The translations under genes and the position numbers were made by a program. The notes under the pieces were generated by a model that saw nothing but the letters and a program-made list of their open reading frames with translations, ran no database searches and was not told the DNA's origin. Below are positions 15,400 to 28,650 of a DNA stretch of 64,000 bases, piece after piece. The stretch's first letter is position 1. Every line of letters starts with the position of its first letter. Source of the stretch: Sinohyriopsis cumingii (lineage: Eukaryota; Mollusca; Bivalvia; Unionida; Unionidae); NCBI GenBank assembly GCA_028554795.2, contig CM068828.1:22219436-22283435 (forward strand). The letters are read 5' to 3'.

Positions 15400-16780
15400 T
15401 TGAAAATTAATAATTTGTAACCATATTTGATTTGGATTCTGGAATGTCCAGGAAATTTGCCTTTGTTTAACTTTATGCAAAGATAATAATCACCTTATTC
15501 TAGAATTAAAACTATCGTTTGATGTATACATTTAATTTTAACTTTGTGAGTGATAGGTATGAATTTATTCACAAAAACAAATTCAAATTTTACTCCATGA
15601 ACATCAATCAATTGTTTATCCTTTAACACACTGATCCATTTTATTACCAATATTATGATTTTAGCCAGCACAGCTTTCTCTGTCAGTGTCTTCATTCGCG
15701 CCATGATTTTCACCCATTCTTATCTTGCAGTATGAAGCCAGTGGAAGGGCTGATAAGTGAACACAGTTATTTTACTGACTGTTTTAGGGTTAAAGAAACA
15801 TGGACTAGAAAACATAACCCCATTCCTGAGACTGTAGATAAAGACAGCACATGAGTGGTCATAATTATTTTATTGAGTGTTTAAGGATATAAAGAAGAAA
15901 AAAAAACATGGACAAGAAGAAATAAATCCATTCCTGAGATTGTGAATAAAGACAGCACGTGAGTGATCGTAATATTTTTGGAAAGTGTTCCAATGATATA
16001 AAAAAAAGACAGGGACAAGAAGAGATGATTGCATTCCTGAGGTTGTCGATAAAATCAGCACAGTGTCTTTTAGTATAAAATGTATGTCACTTGTAAAAAC
16101 AACAGTTGCCTCCATTCAAATTCCCTGCAAAGCCAACAATTTGCATTCTTTAGTTGCTTGCAATACCGGCCATTGGTGTTCCTTAGTAGCTTCCAAAGTC
16201 GGCCATATGCGTTCTTTAGTCGCAGAAATGAGCATTGAAATTAACGAAGGTCTCGGTCATTCCGTTGTTGGACTTCTACACATTTGCCTCAAGCGGCCTC
16301 TTACGGGTAGTTAGAATATTTGACTATGAAGGGAAATGGGTTTGCAACAGCAGGTCATCACTTCAGTAACTTATTTAATGGGACCTAAGAAAATTGTTGT
16401 TTTGGACAGGTGGCTGCCCATATCCAGTGAGGAAGATTTGAAAAAGAGAATTTATCTGGCACTGTTAATCTAATAAAAAGTTTGAGCTGAATTTGTCTCT
16501 GAAAGGTGTTCAAAACAATGACCAACATCAATGGATGTCTTAACAAATTCAAGATTCACAAGTTGAACGGTTTAGCTATTTAATGATGAGATTACAACAA
16601 CGTATCGACAAAGCTGTATAACCAATGATTAGACGAACGGAAATTATGTGTATTGTTATTTTTGTTTTTCTGACCTTAATGTAAACATTTCAATCCCAAA
16701 TTTAATTTAATTTCCCATTGTGTATTTAGATCGCTTTTTTAAACAGCAATCTAGTTCATCAATATATTTCATTATATTCA
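15400..16780. other. Intron of transporter gene B, no other gene seen
   Basis: AT-rich sequence with about three loose copies of a 110-base unit (15760-16070, 'GACAGCAC ... TGAGTGGTCATAAT ... AAAGA'). Nothing coding is recognised. Confidence 0.4.
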
Positions 16781-16781
16781 C

Positions 16782-16921
16782 CTTTCCGATCCTTCCTTAA
16801 CATTCGGTGATAGGTTATCCGGGTTAATATAGAACGTTATGATCTGGTTGAAAATAGAGGCTGAGGCCCCAGAACCCGCAAGAATGATTCCGCCAGCCAG
16901 TCCGGAACGTTCTGGAAACCA
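16782..16921 (-). CDS. Transporter gene B, exon 4
   Basis: Minus-strand exon of 140 bases between a CTTACAG acceptor and an AAAG/GTGAAT donor, entered in phase 0 and left in phase 2. It encodes WFPERSGLAGGIILAGSGAS, then ASIFNQIITFYINPDNLSPN. The WFPxRxGLAxG motif followed by a glycine-rich helix and the INPDN sequence is diagnostic of the oxalate/formate antiporter-like group within the major facilitator superfamily (transmembrane helices 4-5). The frame is clean. It fits both neighbours in phase, giving strong support for a single spliced gene. Confidence 0.88.
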
Positions 16922-17286
16922 CTGTAAGCATATTGTAAAGGACACTTGACTCTTGCAGTCGATGACTCATTTTGCAGATTCCACTTGTGGTTTTGTGCAC
17001 ATTACCGGTACACAATTTATAATAAATCTATTTTTACGTGTATAATCATAACAAGGCAGCTAATATAGTACAGCTATTTACTTTTCTCAACAACATCAAG
17101 GAAAAGTCAGCAACGCGTCTTAAAAGAAGAACATCACTGAATTATGAATATTTCCGAGTTTTGTTCCAGCTTACCCATTTGGTATATGTATATTCAATTT
17201 CCAGGGAGGGATACGATTCAATCTAGGCCATTTTCTTCATTAGTGAACCATATCACCTTATCCTCAACTGATCTCGCTAATTATTT

Positions 17287-17288
<2 letters not shown>

Positions 17289-17381
<93 letters not shown>
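17289..17381. repeat. (TA)n microsatellite
   Basis: Uninterrupted TA dinucleotide array of about 93 bases. Confidence 0.97.
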
Positions 17382-17385
<4 letters not shown>

Positions 17386-17399
17386 ACGAGTCTATGCTC

Positions 17400-17790
17400 T
17401 TAACATTAATAGTAAAGAGTGAAAAGTAACAAGCTTCGTAAAATTCAATAAATAATTTATTTCTTTGAATACAAAGCAGAAATGAACAAGAAAATAACTT
17501 ACGATATTTTGAATTAAATCCCCATATAATCCTAGAATTACAGACACATAATTCTGAATAAAGTTTAATAGAAATTCAAATTTAGTTCAATTCTAAAAGT
17601 GTTGATGTGTCTGCGATGACCCGTATAATGCTGGCTTGCCAACAATGTTTTGCTGTATCACAATAATACAAACCGCGAATATATCCTTTTGTTTGTATTT
17701 CACTATAAATCCAAGTCTCTATTTCCAAGAATATTATCAGAGCACCTTCTCATTTCCGGAGCAGAAATAATTTGAATAAGTACAAATCAA
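17400..17790 (+). repeat. Interspersed repeat family R, copy 1 (partial)
   Basis: Shares the order of landmarks with five other places: AATAATTTATTTC, AATACAAAG, TAACTTACG, GAATTAAATCCC, CAAGAATTACAGACACA-like and a TCAGAGCAC segment. The family is non-coding and AT-rich. Class not determined; a non-autonomous transposon or LTR-derived piece is plausible. Confidence 0.6.
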
Positions 17791-17799
17791 ACACTGTAA

Positions 17800-19080
17800 A
17801 CATCTTGTCGCCTTACATGGAAATTTAATTTTGATGCAGTACATCTCCTGATAGTGTGATCCGGGTAAATTATTTTCCTGGTAAAATACATTGCCAGTAA
17901 ATAGTACATATTTGTACATTTTGAATTTTAAATATCTGTAGTCTTACATTTTTATTCCCTTTTTACGTTATTCTCGCCTATAACTGTTATAAATGATCAA
18001 CTTATGTATATGAACACAAGAAAAACACTTGAATACGAATACCGTACATGCTATCTTTAATCCAACAACTTTCTTGTTCACCAATGGTAACCCAAATACA
18101 TTGTCCTTGCGACAGTCCATATAGTCACCATGACTGAATTGTATCCTTTGTGTTACTGTAGGTTTCTGCCCAAGCATGCATACTCAGTCAAGATTTACTT
18201 TAATTTATCCTTCAAGTTGCTGTAGAAGATTGATTTTTATCTTTCATGTTGCTGTAGTTTCACGTGTCAACATGGATACTCAGTGAATCCGTACCAGTAA
18301 TGAATAGTTTCATTACATCAGCCTATTCCAGTATTAGGGTTTCTATCGGAACTCATACATGAACCGTTTAAATGTCTCTACCATTGTAAAACAACCATCA
18401 GCTGGACTGGGTAAGCTGAATTTCTTCCTTTTCAAACGTACTTGCACTAAACCAACTTCAATAAGTTTTCTCCTTTGTGATATTTGAAAATTCATTTTCA
18501 TCTGCACGTATCTTAATTTGTGTGCATCTTTTTGTTTTCCATACATTTACCAATTGCAGAACTATCCTTCAATTTTGAAAAAGTTTTTTTTTTCAAACCC
18601 TGCTTTTATTTTTGTCAAAATGTTTATTTAGTTACTTGTTAGATAGAAGCCATTAGCGTTGATCAAACAAAATGTATGCTTATTTGTCCCCTTTAAACCG
18701 AACTGTAGCACATTTCTCTTTAGTTTTAAATGTATATAATTGTTTTGGTATGGGCGGTGTTATACAGTTGGAATCATTAATCATTTTTCTTTACAAAAGA
18801 AATTAATCATTTTAATCTGAAATTAGTTTCTTTGGATATTAAATATAGTCTCCGAAATTGTCATTTAAGTGTAATGGAAACACCAAATCTATGTGCAAAC
18901 AAAATACAGGGTCATATACGTCTGATATTTCCGACATATTTTCTCAGATGATGCATTGAACTGGTTCCGTCACCCTCTATTTTGTTAATTGGACGCTCAT
19001 CTTGTATTGTTCCTTGAAGTTTGGGGCTCATGCTTCACCCAAAAATGTTTTCGTTACATACTTTAATCACGAATGACCTG
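17800..19080. other. Intron sequence, no gene seen
   Basis: AT-rich; short open frames only. TTTCATGTTGCTGTAG-type motifs near 18210-18250 repeat twice. Nothing else recognised. Confidence 0.4.
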
Positions 19081-19150
19081 GCATTTCGTACTTGCCATTA
19101 TTTATTGTAATACCCTCTTTATTCCAGGTATAATGCAAAGATTTGCTTCA

Positions 19151-19151
<1 letters not shown>

Positions 19152-19224
<73 letters not shown>
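19152..19224. repeat. (AT)n microsatellite
   Basis: About 73 bases of pure AT dinucleotide. Confidence 0.97.
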
Positions 19225-19227
<3 letters not shown>

Positions 19228-19635
19228 ATCATGCTATTCCGCCCTCTTATTCCATTCTGATATCATGCCAATTTCACGTATTGTTCCACCACTGTTTTAT
19301 CCACTCTGCCATCATGTTAGATCCATCTCATATTCTAATTTCTATCAGAAAGAAGATGTCCTACCTGAAATCATTACCCTTGCAGATATTATATATGTGT
19401 GTTGATTTAAAATGTTCCTCACTTTCCTCTATGTCCTCACGATCCTACATTCATACTTTTGTTTGATAATGTTATTCATCGCTTCGTAAAATACTTCGAT
19501 ATTGCCCATTTCTCTGTAAACTATCAGTTTTTGATTCTTTAAATTTCAGTTTGTTGACTGTAGCTTCACACCGTACGCAGCTACCGGATACACATATACA
19601 CACACGCCCATACATACACACACAAAAGTACCAAC

Positions 19636-19762
19636 CTGCATTGCTACTGCGATGCGCGCTCCATATGCAACTGTGGCTCCAAAAATATTCACGACGGACT
19701 GCCTGAATGCCAGGGCAATAAACGATTTCTAAACAGCAAAATATGTCAGGAATATAGAGGCG
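19636..19762 (-). CDS. Transporter gene B, exon 3, with in-frame TAG
   Basis: The acceptor is a strong TCTTTTTTCAG and the donor CAG/GTTGG. The 127-base exon enters in phase 2 and leaves in phase 0, fitting exons 2 and 4. It encodes ASIFLTYFAV, a TAG stop (reverse strand of 19729-19731), then KSFIALAFRQSVVNIFGATV and AYGARIAVAMQ, corresponding to transmembrane helices 3-4. The stop sits in the middle of a helix and is out of place. Either the gene is a pseudogene, the TAG is an assembly or sequencing error, or this exon is skipped. A second AG directly after the stop (TTTAG/AAATCG) could act as an alternative acceptor but would shift the phase. Confidence 0.65.
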
Positions 19763-20382
19763 CTGAAAAAAGATAAACCAGGTTTAGCACGAGGATGTCG
19801 CTGTAAAATAGAAACCGATTTCTACAACATCTTAGATACATCAATTAACTTAAACTGTATCAATTTTTATCAAAATGATAAAGGACTACCGATAATCCTT
19901 CATACTGTTAGTCTTTTCAGTGGACATTTCTATTTAAATGTGTTTTTGTCATATACTTATATGATATTACTTCTTCTCCAGATATGCAAATTTCCTGTTT
20001 TTCTGCGCAAAGAAATCTTTTTAATGAGAATGGTATCACTAAAAAAATCTAAGTTATCTTTCATGGTGAAACTGCTGCATACCAATACACATTTTTGTAT
20101 TCGGTTTTATGAGTTCAAATGCATTTTCAACTCAGGAAGAACCATCAGACCAAGGAATGCTAATGAAATATTTTCTTTCTTACCCACGCTGGTTGAGCCG
20201 AGACTCAAACTGACACGATCAGGTGAGATGTGTGAGTGGAATCTGTAAAGGCGTGTGCATTCAAGTACCTGGCGGCCTCGAAATGAAACACTAGAACAAA
20301 ACATTTCCAAAAGCACAAAACACAGATTAACGTCACAGAAAGTGCTTCAAATGAATATCCTTTCACATGAAAAGGTGCATAC

Positions 20383-20581
20383 CTATAAATTACAGCGCCT
20401 ATGGTGGCTGTAATACGTGGTCCAAACCTGCAATACCATAATCCGCCTACCAGGAACCCTAATTCCCCTAATACATCTAATAACGGTGTGGCGGCAGTAT
20501 TCCAAAGGCTATCCACGTTTCTGATATTTGTCTCTCCGGCCCGGTATTTCAGATAAGATATTAGATAGGGCATAATGTTTC
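20383..20581 (-). CDS. Transporter gene B, exon 2
   Basis: A 199-base minus-strand exon between TCTTCCAG and ATAG/GTATGC. Its first two bases complete the glycine codon begun in exon 1. It encodes NIMPYLISYLKYRAGETNIR, NVDSLWNTAATPLLDVLGEL and GFLVGGLWYCRFGPRITATI: the first cytoplasmic-side segment, helix 2 with GGLWYCRFGPRI (the major-facilitator signature region between helices 2 and 3) and the start of helix 3. The open frame and precise phase match make this a secure exon. A (TA)n array lies just upstream in the intron. Confidence 0.9.
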
Positions 20582-20596
20582 CTGGAAGACAATGTG

Positions 20597-20679
<83 letters not shown>
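20597..20679. repeat. (TA)n microsatellite
   Basis: About 83 bases of TA dinucleotide directly upstream of transporter exon 2, 15 bases from its acceptor. Confidence 0.97.
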
Positions 20680-20680
<1 letters not shown>

Positions 20681-20699
20681 TGCATACACACATACATCC

Positions 20700-21690
20700 T
20701 TCTCTAAATCTTATTTTCCTGTTCGTGTAATATTTGACGTAATTCATGGTAAATAATTGCATATAAAATATAATTCCCTCACGGCTCCATTCAGCACAAA
20801 TTGATTTCATATATATTTTTCTCTAAAATTTGCAAAGTGTTTCAGACCTACATAGGCCCCCCACTCTAAATCGAATACAACACAGAGAAACCACCTTGTT
20901 ACGTTACGTTGCATTCATGATATAGCCAAGTATCACAACTGTTGCCGACATTTGTTTTGATTTGAGTTTTTTTAACTCGTATCAGATGGGTGCTACCCGC
21001 CTTTTTCACTGGCATTCATTTTATACCATTCGTAATAAGATTTACTCCGTAAGTAGTCTTAATTCAATTTCTTATTATTGTTATGTTAATGATTTGGTTG
21101 ATTAAATATCTACATTGCATTATTTCCATCTCTGTCCTGTTGTTATATGCATCATTTTTGTAAGCTGCCGTCTGAATTATTGCAAACGTACAACTAGAGA
21201 ATCGAAGTTTGTTAGAGGACTTGAATTTGTTAGAATTTTTAGGCTGTCCACAGAAAACGGGACATAACTAATAAAACATGCATCTCTTGTCAAAAATCAG
21301 GGATACCTTTGGTGTTCAAACGTATACCTGATTTTTAGCAAGTGAAACAAATATTTGTTTTTGGTCACTCTATTCTTTTCCATTTTGTATTTTGCTGATA
21401 TCAATATTATGAAAAAAGTATGGTAGAATTGAAAATAATGATTTATCTTTTCATTATAGGACTGTAGTATTGATCAGTTTAATAAAAACTATCAGCTGCG
21501 TACAACATGTACTTTTCTGAATTTGAAATGTACCTTAAAATGCTATGGATAATCGCATGAGCAAGGTTTTTCGTAGTGTTTTTAGTGGTCATAATAACAA
21601 GTTAGTGGTCAATAAAATTGTGTGGCCTCATTTACTTTGCTCCAAGATTGCTAAAATATGATAGAATTAGTTAGAAACGACTTTCCTAAT
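20700..21690. other. Intron sequence, no gene seen
   Basis: AT-rich, no recognised exon or element in this part of the 23.8-kb intron. Confidence 0.4.
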
Positions 21691-21697
21691 GCTGACT

Positions 21698-21773
21698 CTA
21701 CTACTACTACTACTAATGCGGTTGCCGCTACTACTACCACTGCTACTACTACTAACACTAATACTACTACTGC

Positions 21774-21817
<44 letters not shown>

Positions 21818-21818
21818 G
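21698..21818. repeat. (ACT)n/(AAT)n trinucleotide repeat
   Basis: CTA/ACT triplets followed by a pure TAA run. They give Thr and Asn runs in one frame, which is not evidence for a protein. Confidence 0.95.
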
Positions 21819-21989
21819 TAATAAAGTCTTGCTTTTGGGAAACAAAATCGGTTTAACTCATACATATCGTGAATATTTTCCCTCTTCTAACACTATAGGT
21901 GCTAACGAAAACTTAGTTGTGTCATTAGCAAAGTGGTGTTGGCAAATGCGACAACAACGGACTGTACCTAATGATGAAATGCACATGAC

Positions 21990-23960
21990 ACGAATTTCTA
22001 AACACCAACACAGTCTTCCGCCTGCCAAACCGCAACAAGGACGTCTTGTATGCCTTCGTCAGGGGAAGAGACAATAAGTCAGAGCGATGATGGCAATTAT
22101 AACTGCAAAGCGCACCACAGACTCGTAATCTTCAAGAGCGGCATCTGGATTCAGCCTAGCAGACGACCACAGGCTAAATTGTCTCCACAAAGCATAATGT
22201 CTCCAAATTGAAATTGGAGAATAGGAAACAAGCATTTGTCAAAGAACTCTGCGGCCAACTTAATACAGTTGATAAAAGCTACGAGAATGTCGAGGCAAAC
22301 TAGACATCGACCTGAGACTGTGTGCTCAAATGCATCAAAAATACGCAGTCCCACCACACGTAAACATCATGATCGTTTGATGAGAACGATTCTACTATAC
22401 ATTACTATACTAAGAGACGTCTGAACGAGAAACATCTGCTATAAAAGGCATGTTTAGAAGACAGCACTTCATCATCTAAGAAGACAGCTTTGAGCAACAT
22501 AAAGTGCAAACTCAGAGAATTGCAAGATTAGCGGCTGATCAATAAGTCAGATGACAATCACTTCTATGCAGACTAGAATGAGATAATAACTTCTTTAATG
22601 CTTTAAATACAACCACACACATCAGGAACGCCATCAATACTGAGTTCTGGTAGCTCCACGCTGCTCGCTGACAAAGAAAAGATGCTTTAAATAAGGGCAT
22701 AAAACTTCAACAGCGTCCCCAATCAACAGTAATGTATCAGGAAAGTTGCTATTGATCGACGGCCACAAGTGTAAATCAATACTTTCTAATCCTCTAGCGC
22801 CGACTGAAACTGTGAAATAATTTGACCTGCTGGCAAAGCACGTGGAGCAGATCCTCTATTTGCAGAAGTTTACAAAGCTCGAGGTTCGGTCATGGTACAG
22901 AAACTTACTGAACTCTACCAGTCAATGTTGATTAGGAAATTATACCCCAGGAGTGCAAGGATATATCTATTGTTCCCATGTTCAAGCGGAAAGGCAATAT
23001 ACAATAATACAAAAATCGGGCCACCTCCTTGCTGCCAATAACAGGCGAAATGCTTGACCGAATTTTTCTTATGCATCGAAATAACCAAGGGCACCTGCCA
23101 GACAGTACGTGTGGCCTCAGGAAAGCACGAGGAACCACAGACATGTTATTTGCAACTCGTCAGCTTCAGAAGAAATGCCAGGTACGGAACAACAAATTGT
23201 GCATTACACTCATCGATCTGACTCAAACCTTTTACAGTCAGCCGTGGAGGCCTTTGGAAAATCATGGTCAAATTTGGTTGCCGAGGGAAATTCAATATGA
23301 CGGTTCAACAGTTTCACATTAGATACGTGACTGATGGCCAGCTGCTCATCATTAGGAGGACACTACCGGCTAAGAAGAAATTACATTTATTAATTATTCG
23401 TGATTTTCTATTTCCTGAAGACTGGGTGTCAAATCTGAGTCTGAAATTCAAAACAGTATGGACTATGTCTTCTCAGCTTGAAACAGATTTAGAGTCATAA
23501 GAGTATCACGGGGACAGAGATAAAGAACCAACCTGCAGTCAGAGGGCCTTTCTTAAAGCCTACCATCACATGAAATGGAACCATCCTTCAGAGGACAAGT
23601 TCACATACCTCAGCAACACACGTTCCCGTGGAACCCACATCGAAGATGAAACCAACACGAGAATTACAAAAGCATATGTGACCTTTGGCAGACTATGTTG
23701 CAATGTGTGGGAGCGCAGAGGCATGAGTCTACAAACAAAACTTGAGGTCCAAAAACCCAGTGTGTTACTGACCTTTCTGTATGCATGCACAACCTGGGCA
23801 GTGTGGAGTTGCCACGACGCTGAATCATTTTTACATCGGCTGCTTGAGGAAACTGATGAGGATAAAATGGCAAGACATTGACCGAGACACTGTGGTTCTC
23901 ACACGGGCAGGCCTTTGAAGCATTCACGCTATTCTCGACCTCAGGGTGATCCAAAAAAAA
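21990..23960 (+). pseudogene. LINE (non-LTR retrotransposon), decayed, endonuclease end and reverse transcriptase
   Basis: Reading through several frames, pieces of one non-LTR retrotransposon ORF2 follow in order. First is a likely endonuclease tail (about 21990-22180), then the linker to the reverse transcriptase (about 22200-22930). Reverse transcriptase fragments include GLRKARGTTDMLFATRQLQK (23115-23175) and LIDLTQTF (about 23211). A C-terminal block has FTYLSNTRSRGTHIEDETNT (about 23599) and AYVTFGRLCCNVWERRGMSL (about 23672). The YxDD box region is lost or too altered to see. Many stops and frame breaks show it is dead. The clade is uncertain; the RGTTDMLFATRQLQ form is common in animal LINEs. 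It sits in the long intron of transporter gene B, opposite to that gene. Confidence 0.82.
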
Positions 23961-24014
23961 GCCCTTCAAATATTCCCTCAAATCATACTTGTGTTATAAC
24001 TATAACGTCTTCAA

Positions 24015-24715
24015 CTAAGTAACAGGGAAGAGCGAAGACCAACAAGTGTAATAATAATTTAATTGCCTAGAATGCAAAGTGACAATTTAAAAGAGCTTAC
24101 ATCATTGTGAATTAAATTTCTATTACCCTTAAAAATTCTATCACATGTCCAAAAGTATAGAGTATTCCAAATTAATTCGAGTGGAGTTTCATATGAATTC
24201 CAAGCTTGAATGTTCTGTTGTACCTATAGCCAGGAATAGTGTAATGTACTAACACTCTTGATGTATCAAATTGAAATAATCCTAAATGTCTCTCAATGAA
24301 TTCATAATAATCTCAAAATCTGGATTTAGACCTGAAGTGAAAGAACACTTTGTAATCCAATGAATAATTTAAATAACTAAATCCTCTTAAACTATATATG
24401 AATCAACTATAATACTGATTGTACGTTGGATGTTAAGACAGGAGTGAATAAGTCTAATATAAACAACCCTGACATACAATCTAAAGTCACAATAGGTGGA
24501 CCTGGATGAGAATCATCTTGATTGTAATTTCCATCAAACTGTATACAAAATTCGTAGATGGAATCTTCTTGGGTCAGAATCAACGCTGTATCTAGAACTA
24601 GGAAACCAGGTAAACATGTTTACACTACCTGATATTAGGCACATATGCCCAAACTCCTACCCTCAATCATGGTCAAATGGCAGTCACCCAATACAACCTA
24701 AATATACATAACACG
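24015..24715 (+). repeat. Interspersed repeat family R, copy 2
   Basis: Begins with AATAATTTAATTGCC / AATGCAAAGTGA, includes GTCCAAAAGTATAGAGTATT and ends with AAATATACATAACA, matching copy 3 over nearly its full length. No coding capacity. Confidence 0.65.
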
Positions 24716-24719
24716 CGAA

Positions 24720-25930
24720 ACACGTCAGACTGACCTGAACTTGGGAAGATCACACACAGGATCGCCCCACCTGGCGGAGTCTCATCCATAATGGAGTTAC
24801 AGACTTTTAATTTTAGAGCAGAAGTGCAAGCAACGGAAATCTCAGTAGTCGCTTTTACCTTAATCAAGATCAAAAGATAACATAATTACAAAAGAACATA
24901 ATCCATTTTGTTCCAAATGTATACTTTTTCTTTTGACCACGTAATAACTTGACCATTGGATCAAGAAAACATCACAAGGTCATCTTACAATCAAACATAA
25001 TTTTGAGATAAAACATTTAGTATAGGAAGAAAAAACATACACTAAAACAAGCATACATGCACACGTGCATACAGTACTCAGTTTCTTTTCGATGCACAGT
25101 ATAGGTCGACAACTGAAAATATGCAGCGTCTTGATGACATAGACCTTTTTTGTTCCTGTTTATCATCAAATCAGACCCAAATATAATCTATTTTTACTTT
25201 TAACTTATATTGCAAACACATTATACACTGCAACATTATGGTATTAAACAACGATTATATCCATATTCAAATTGAAAATTCAATTCCATTTATAGGCACT
25301 TTTATCTTCAAATTGAAAATTCAATTCCATTTATAGGTACTTTTATCTTCAAACTGAAAATTCAATTCCATTTATAAGTACTTGTATCGTCCTTTGTCAA
25401 AAATTATTTGTAATATTCTCTACATCCTTCGTTGTTATAAAATACAATATTTAAAAGGAAAGGGATACATGTCTGACCGGTGTCAATATGTCTACCTCTC
25501 ACTTTTGACGTAAGTAACTTTACACACTGATTTATACCTTCATAATTCATGCTGAGACAATATTGAGCTTTAAATCTATTAATTATAGTTCTTTGATCTG
25601 TAATCGTGTCAAAAATAGGTTATGTTTTATTCAACCCGTTTTAGACAGAAAATTACTACCTTGAACACCCTCATAAGGAAGTGCATCTATAGACTTGTTT
25701 TAGTAACATCTCCTGCCATTGTATTTTCACCAATATATCTTCCTTTTACAAATTATATGCAGGTGATCTTCGAAATCTTTCTAAAGTCGACAGAACAAAA
25801 CTGAGCTCACGTTTAGTTTCATTATGCCAGCAATATATTTGTCACATAATTTATTTTTCTTCTTGATCTTACATACATTCAGTTGGCTGATTTCATGTAG
25901 TATCGTTGCAGCATTTCATAATTGTATACA
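24720..25930. other. Intron sequence with a small 41-base tandem repeat
   Basis: Three copies of a 41-base unit (TTCAAATTGAAAATTCAATT and CCATTTATAGGCACTTTTATC) at 25266-25390. No gene recognised. Confidence 0.6.
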
Positions 25931-25939
25931 TCCATAGAA

Positions 25940-26685
25940 ACAATACAGTTTAAAATACAATAGAAAGTGAAATCTTAAAAGGAACGTATAATATTGTGAA
26001 TTAAATCCCAAATAGTCCCACAAGTTATATCACAAGTCCAAAAGCAAAGAGTATTCCGAATTAATTATTGTGATATTCCGAATGAATTCAAATCTTGAAT
26101 GTGCTGATCTACCAAAAGCCTGGAATGTATCTTGATATATGACAATGATATAATCCATACTGTCCTCAAACGTATTCACAATTACACCAACAGAATTGAC
26201 TTGGTCCAATGAGCACTTTGTAATTCTAATTAATTATTTAAATAAATAAATCTTCTCAATATTAACCGAACAGGACTTTAAGACTGATTAGACTACAGAT
26301 GTTAAGATATGAATTAATAATTATATTATAACCAACCTTAATATAAAAAACTAATACACAACATGAGGTCTAGGACAGGGTCTAAAGTTCATTTCAAGAA
26401 CATTTTAAGTTGTAAACATGTTCAGTTTTTTTGTGTGCAAATAACTGAGTAAATAACATGGCAAACATCAGGTAGACTATGAATTCCCAAGTGGAAAACG
26501 AATGTCCTAAACTCGGATCTAGGTAAACATGCTTACCTATAAGTAGTGCATATCCTACAAAAAATCTACAATCAGAGGACAAAATCAGCAATTTAATACG
26601 ATGTTTACATAATGCCCCTACAATCTATTATCAGGGACCAAAGCCAAACACAATACAAATTAAATATACATAACAATAGTATATG
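25940..26685 (+). repeat. Interspersed repeat family R, copy 3
   Basis: Shares with copy 2 GTGAATTAAATCCCAAAT, ATCACAAGTCCAAAAGCA, AGAGTATTCC and the end AAATATACATAACA. AT-rich and non-coding. Confidence 0.65.
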
Positions 26686-26689
26686 TAGC

Positions 26690-28381
26690 GTACTGAGTTT
26701 CAATTTTGTCAGTTTGCATTTACATATGGTGACATCAAATCCTAATTGACGTAATGCAGAGGATACAATTCCTTTGAATGTCATGGTAAAGATGTCGAGA
26801 CTAATTTTATGAATTGGTCAAAAAGCAAATATATTTTGCAATAGTTATCAGTGATATCTAAACAAATATATGTTATATACAGTAAGCAAAACACATACAA
26901 TAATTAAAAGCGGATAACAACTCTCTGTATGTTTTCGTGAGATGTGTACGTCGAAGCTGTCATGCCATATATTTACAAGTATTATTATGTTTCGTCAATT
27001 TCTACTATGAGAAATACGAATCACCGTCTGATGCAGCCCCTTTTCTTTGAAATATGAAATTATCACTGATCGTCTAGTTAGATTATTGATATTTATAATC
27101 TGACCAAGATTTCACCAGAAACATCTGGTTTTGTTTCTCTTGTCCAGATTAATTCTTATACGACTATTGATAGTAAAAACAAAATGTTGTATTGTTTGTG
27201 GTTGTGACTATACTGTTACATGACCTGCTTTGAAAATCTTTTCTTTATGCAACTGTTGAAGCTTATCATGCTTTTGCTTTATACCATCGATGTGAATGCA
27301 TTCTGATTGGTCTGCAGGCTTCTTTTCTTTCTTTAGTGAATTGATATATAGTTGTAATAACCATCTCAGCGAGGTGCGATATCCTCCAGTCTCATGACCG
27401 CTTGGGACTGGTTGTGGGTTAACGTGTCTAGCAATGGCTTCTGTTAAGATCATAGTGGCATGTACCGTTACGTTTGATTATTTTTAGTTAAGTATAATGA
27501 CTTGACTATTTGGAGAATCAGCTTGTTATTAGACTGCTCAATGAATTTATTTATATTTTAGTTGATTTTTGCCAGTTTTGAGACAATGGCTTCAATGGCA
27601 TCTGATTACGTTAAAATCACGAAGATTTTAAATATTGATGTATGCATTCATTTTAAGTGTAAAGACAAATTAATCACGTAGAACTTGTTTCATACAATAT
27701 CGATTGTTAAAAACTTATATTCGTAGATCAGTTTGACAGATTCTTTTGCATATTAAATGACAAACACCGAAGATTATGTCATTTAGTTTTTAATCATTTA
27801 TACCTGAGATCCTCAATTGGGCTGTTCTTAGTTTTAATCCTCCAGACCTAAAATCTTCCTTTTGGCTGCTCGTATAAACGTGCAATGCCTAGTTCCCGAA
27901 TTCATTTTTTAACAAGGAGTTTTCGTGTATAGTATTCTTAATAGATATGTATGAGGATGTGACGTAATATATATTTATGAGGATGTGATGTAATAGATAT
28001 GTATGAGTATGTGATGTGTCTTTTAAACAAAGCAGATCTTACAATGTAAGGAATTGAATTAGAAAATGAAATGAACAGTGATCTATTTGAAACGTTTAAC
28101 GTAATATCTACAGTAAATATGGTCAAGGATAGAGCAAGAGATAACAAGAAAACCATACGGGCTTCTAATTGTTGAAATTAATGACCACAATACGGAGCAT
28201 TTCAATGCAATTGAGCAATCTCTGTTTTTCTTTACTTTTCTTATTTTCTTGAGTTGGGTTGAATTGTGAGGGTATGCATCTGATGGGAGGCTACCAAATA
28301 ATACATTATATAAGCCAAAACGAAAAACCTAAATCTCTCTCAGTCTCTGTCTCTGTCTCTGTCTCTCTCTGTCTCTCTGTC

Positions 28382-28421
<40 letters not shown>

Positions 28422-28640
28422 AACGATGATGTCCATCATTGAATGTCGAATTATTTCTCCATGTTTATAAGAATTTGTGATGTGAAGAAAAATACAAATT
28501 AGCGAAGTTGTTATGATACTTTTTTATTGGGCGTGTTATAATGAGTAGATCCACATTTTCGCGCCATTTTTCACTTAGAAAATTGTCATGTTGCCTGCCC
28601 GCGATTACATAAGTCAAGAACAAAGGAATTGTTTAGTAGC
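26690..28640. other. Intron sequence, no gene seen
   Basis: AT-rich. Holds two to three copies of a TATGAGGATGTGA unit (27950-28015) and a TCTCTGTCTCTGTC microsatellite (28338-28420). A minus-strand frame of 81 codons at 27208-27453 has natural composition but no recognised match. Confidence 0.4.
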
Positions 28641-28650
28641 CATGTATATA

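Noticed and set aside
21658-22077. Asn/Thr-rich protein
   Set aside because: The Asn and Thr runs come from an (AAT)n/(ACT)n microsatellite, and the following part is decayed LINE sequence.
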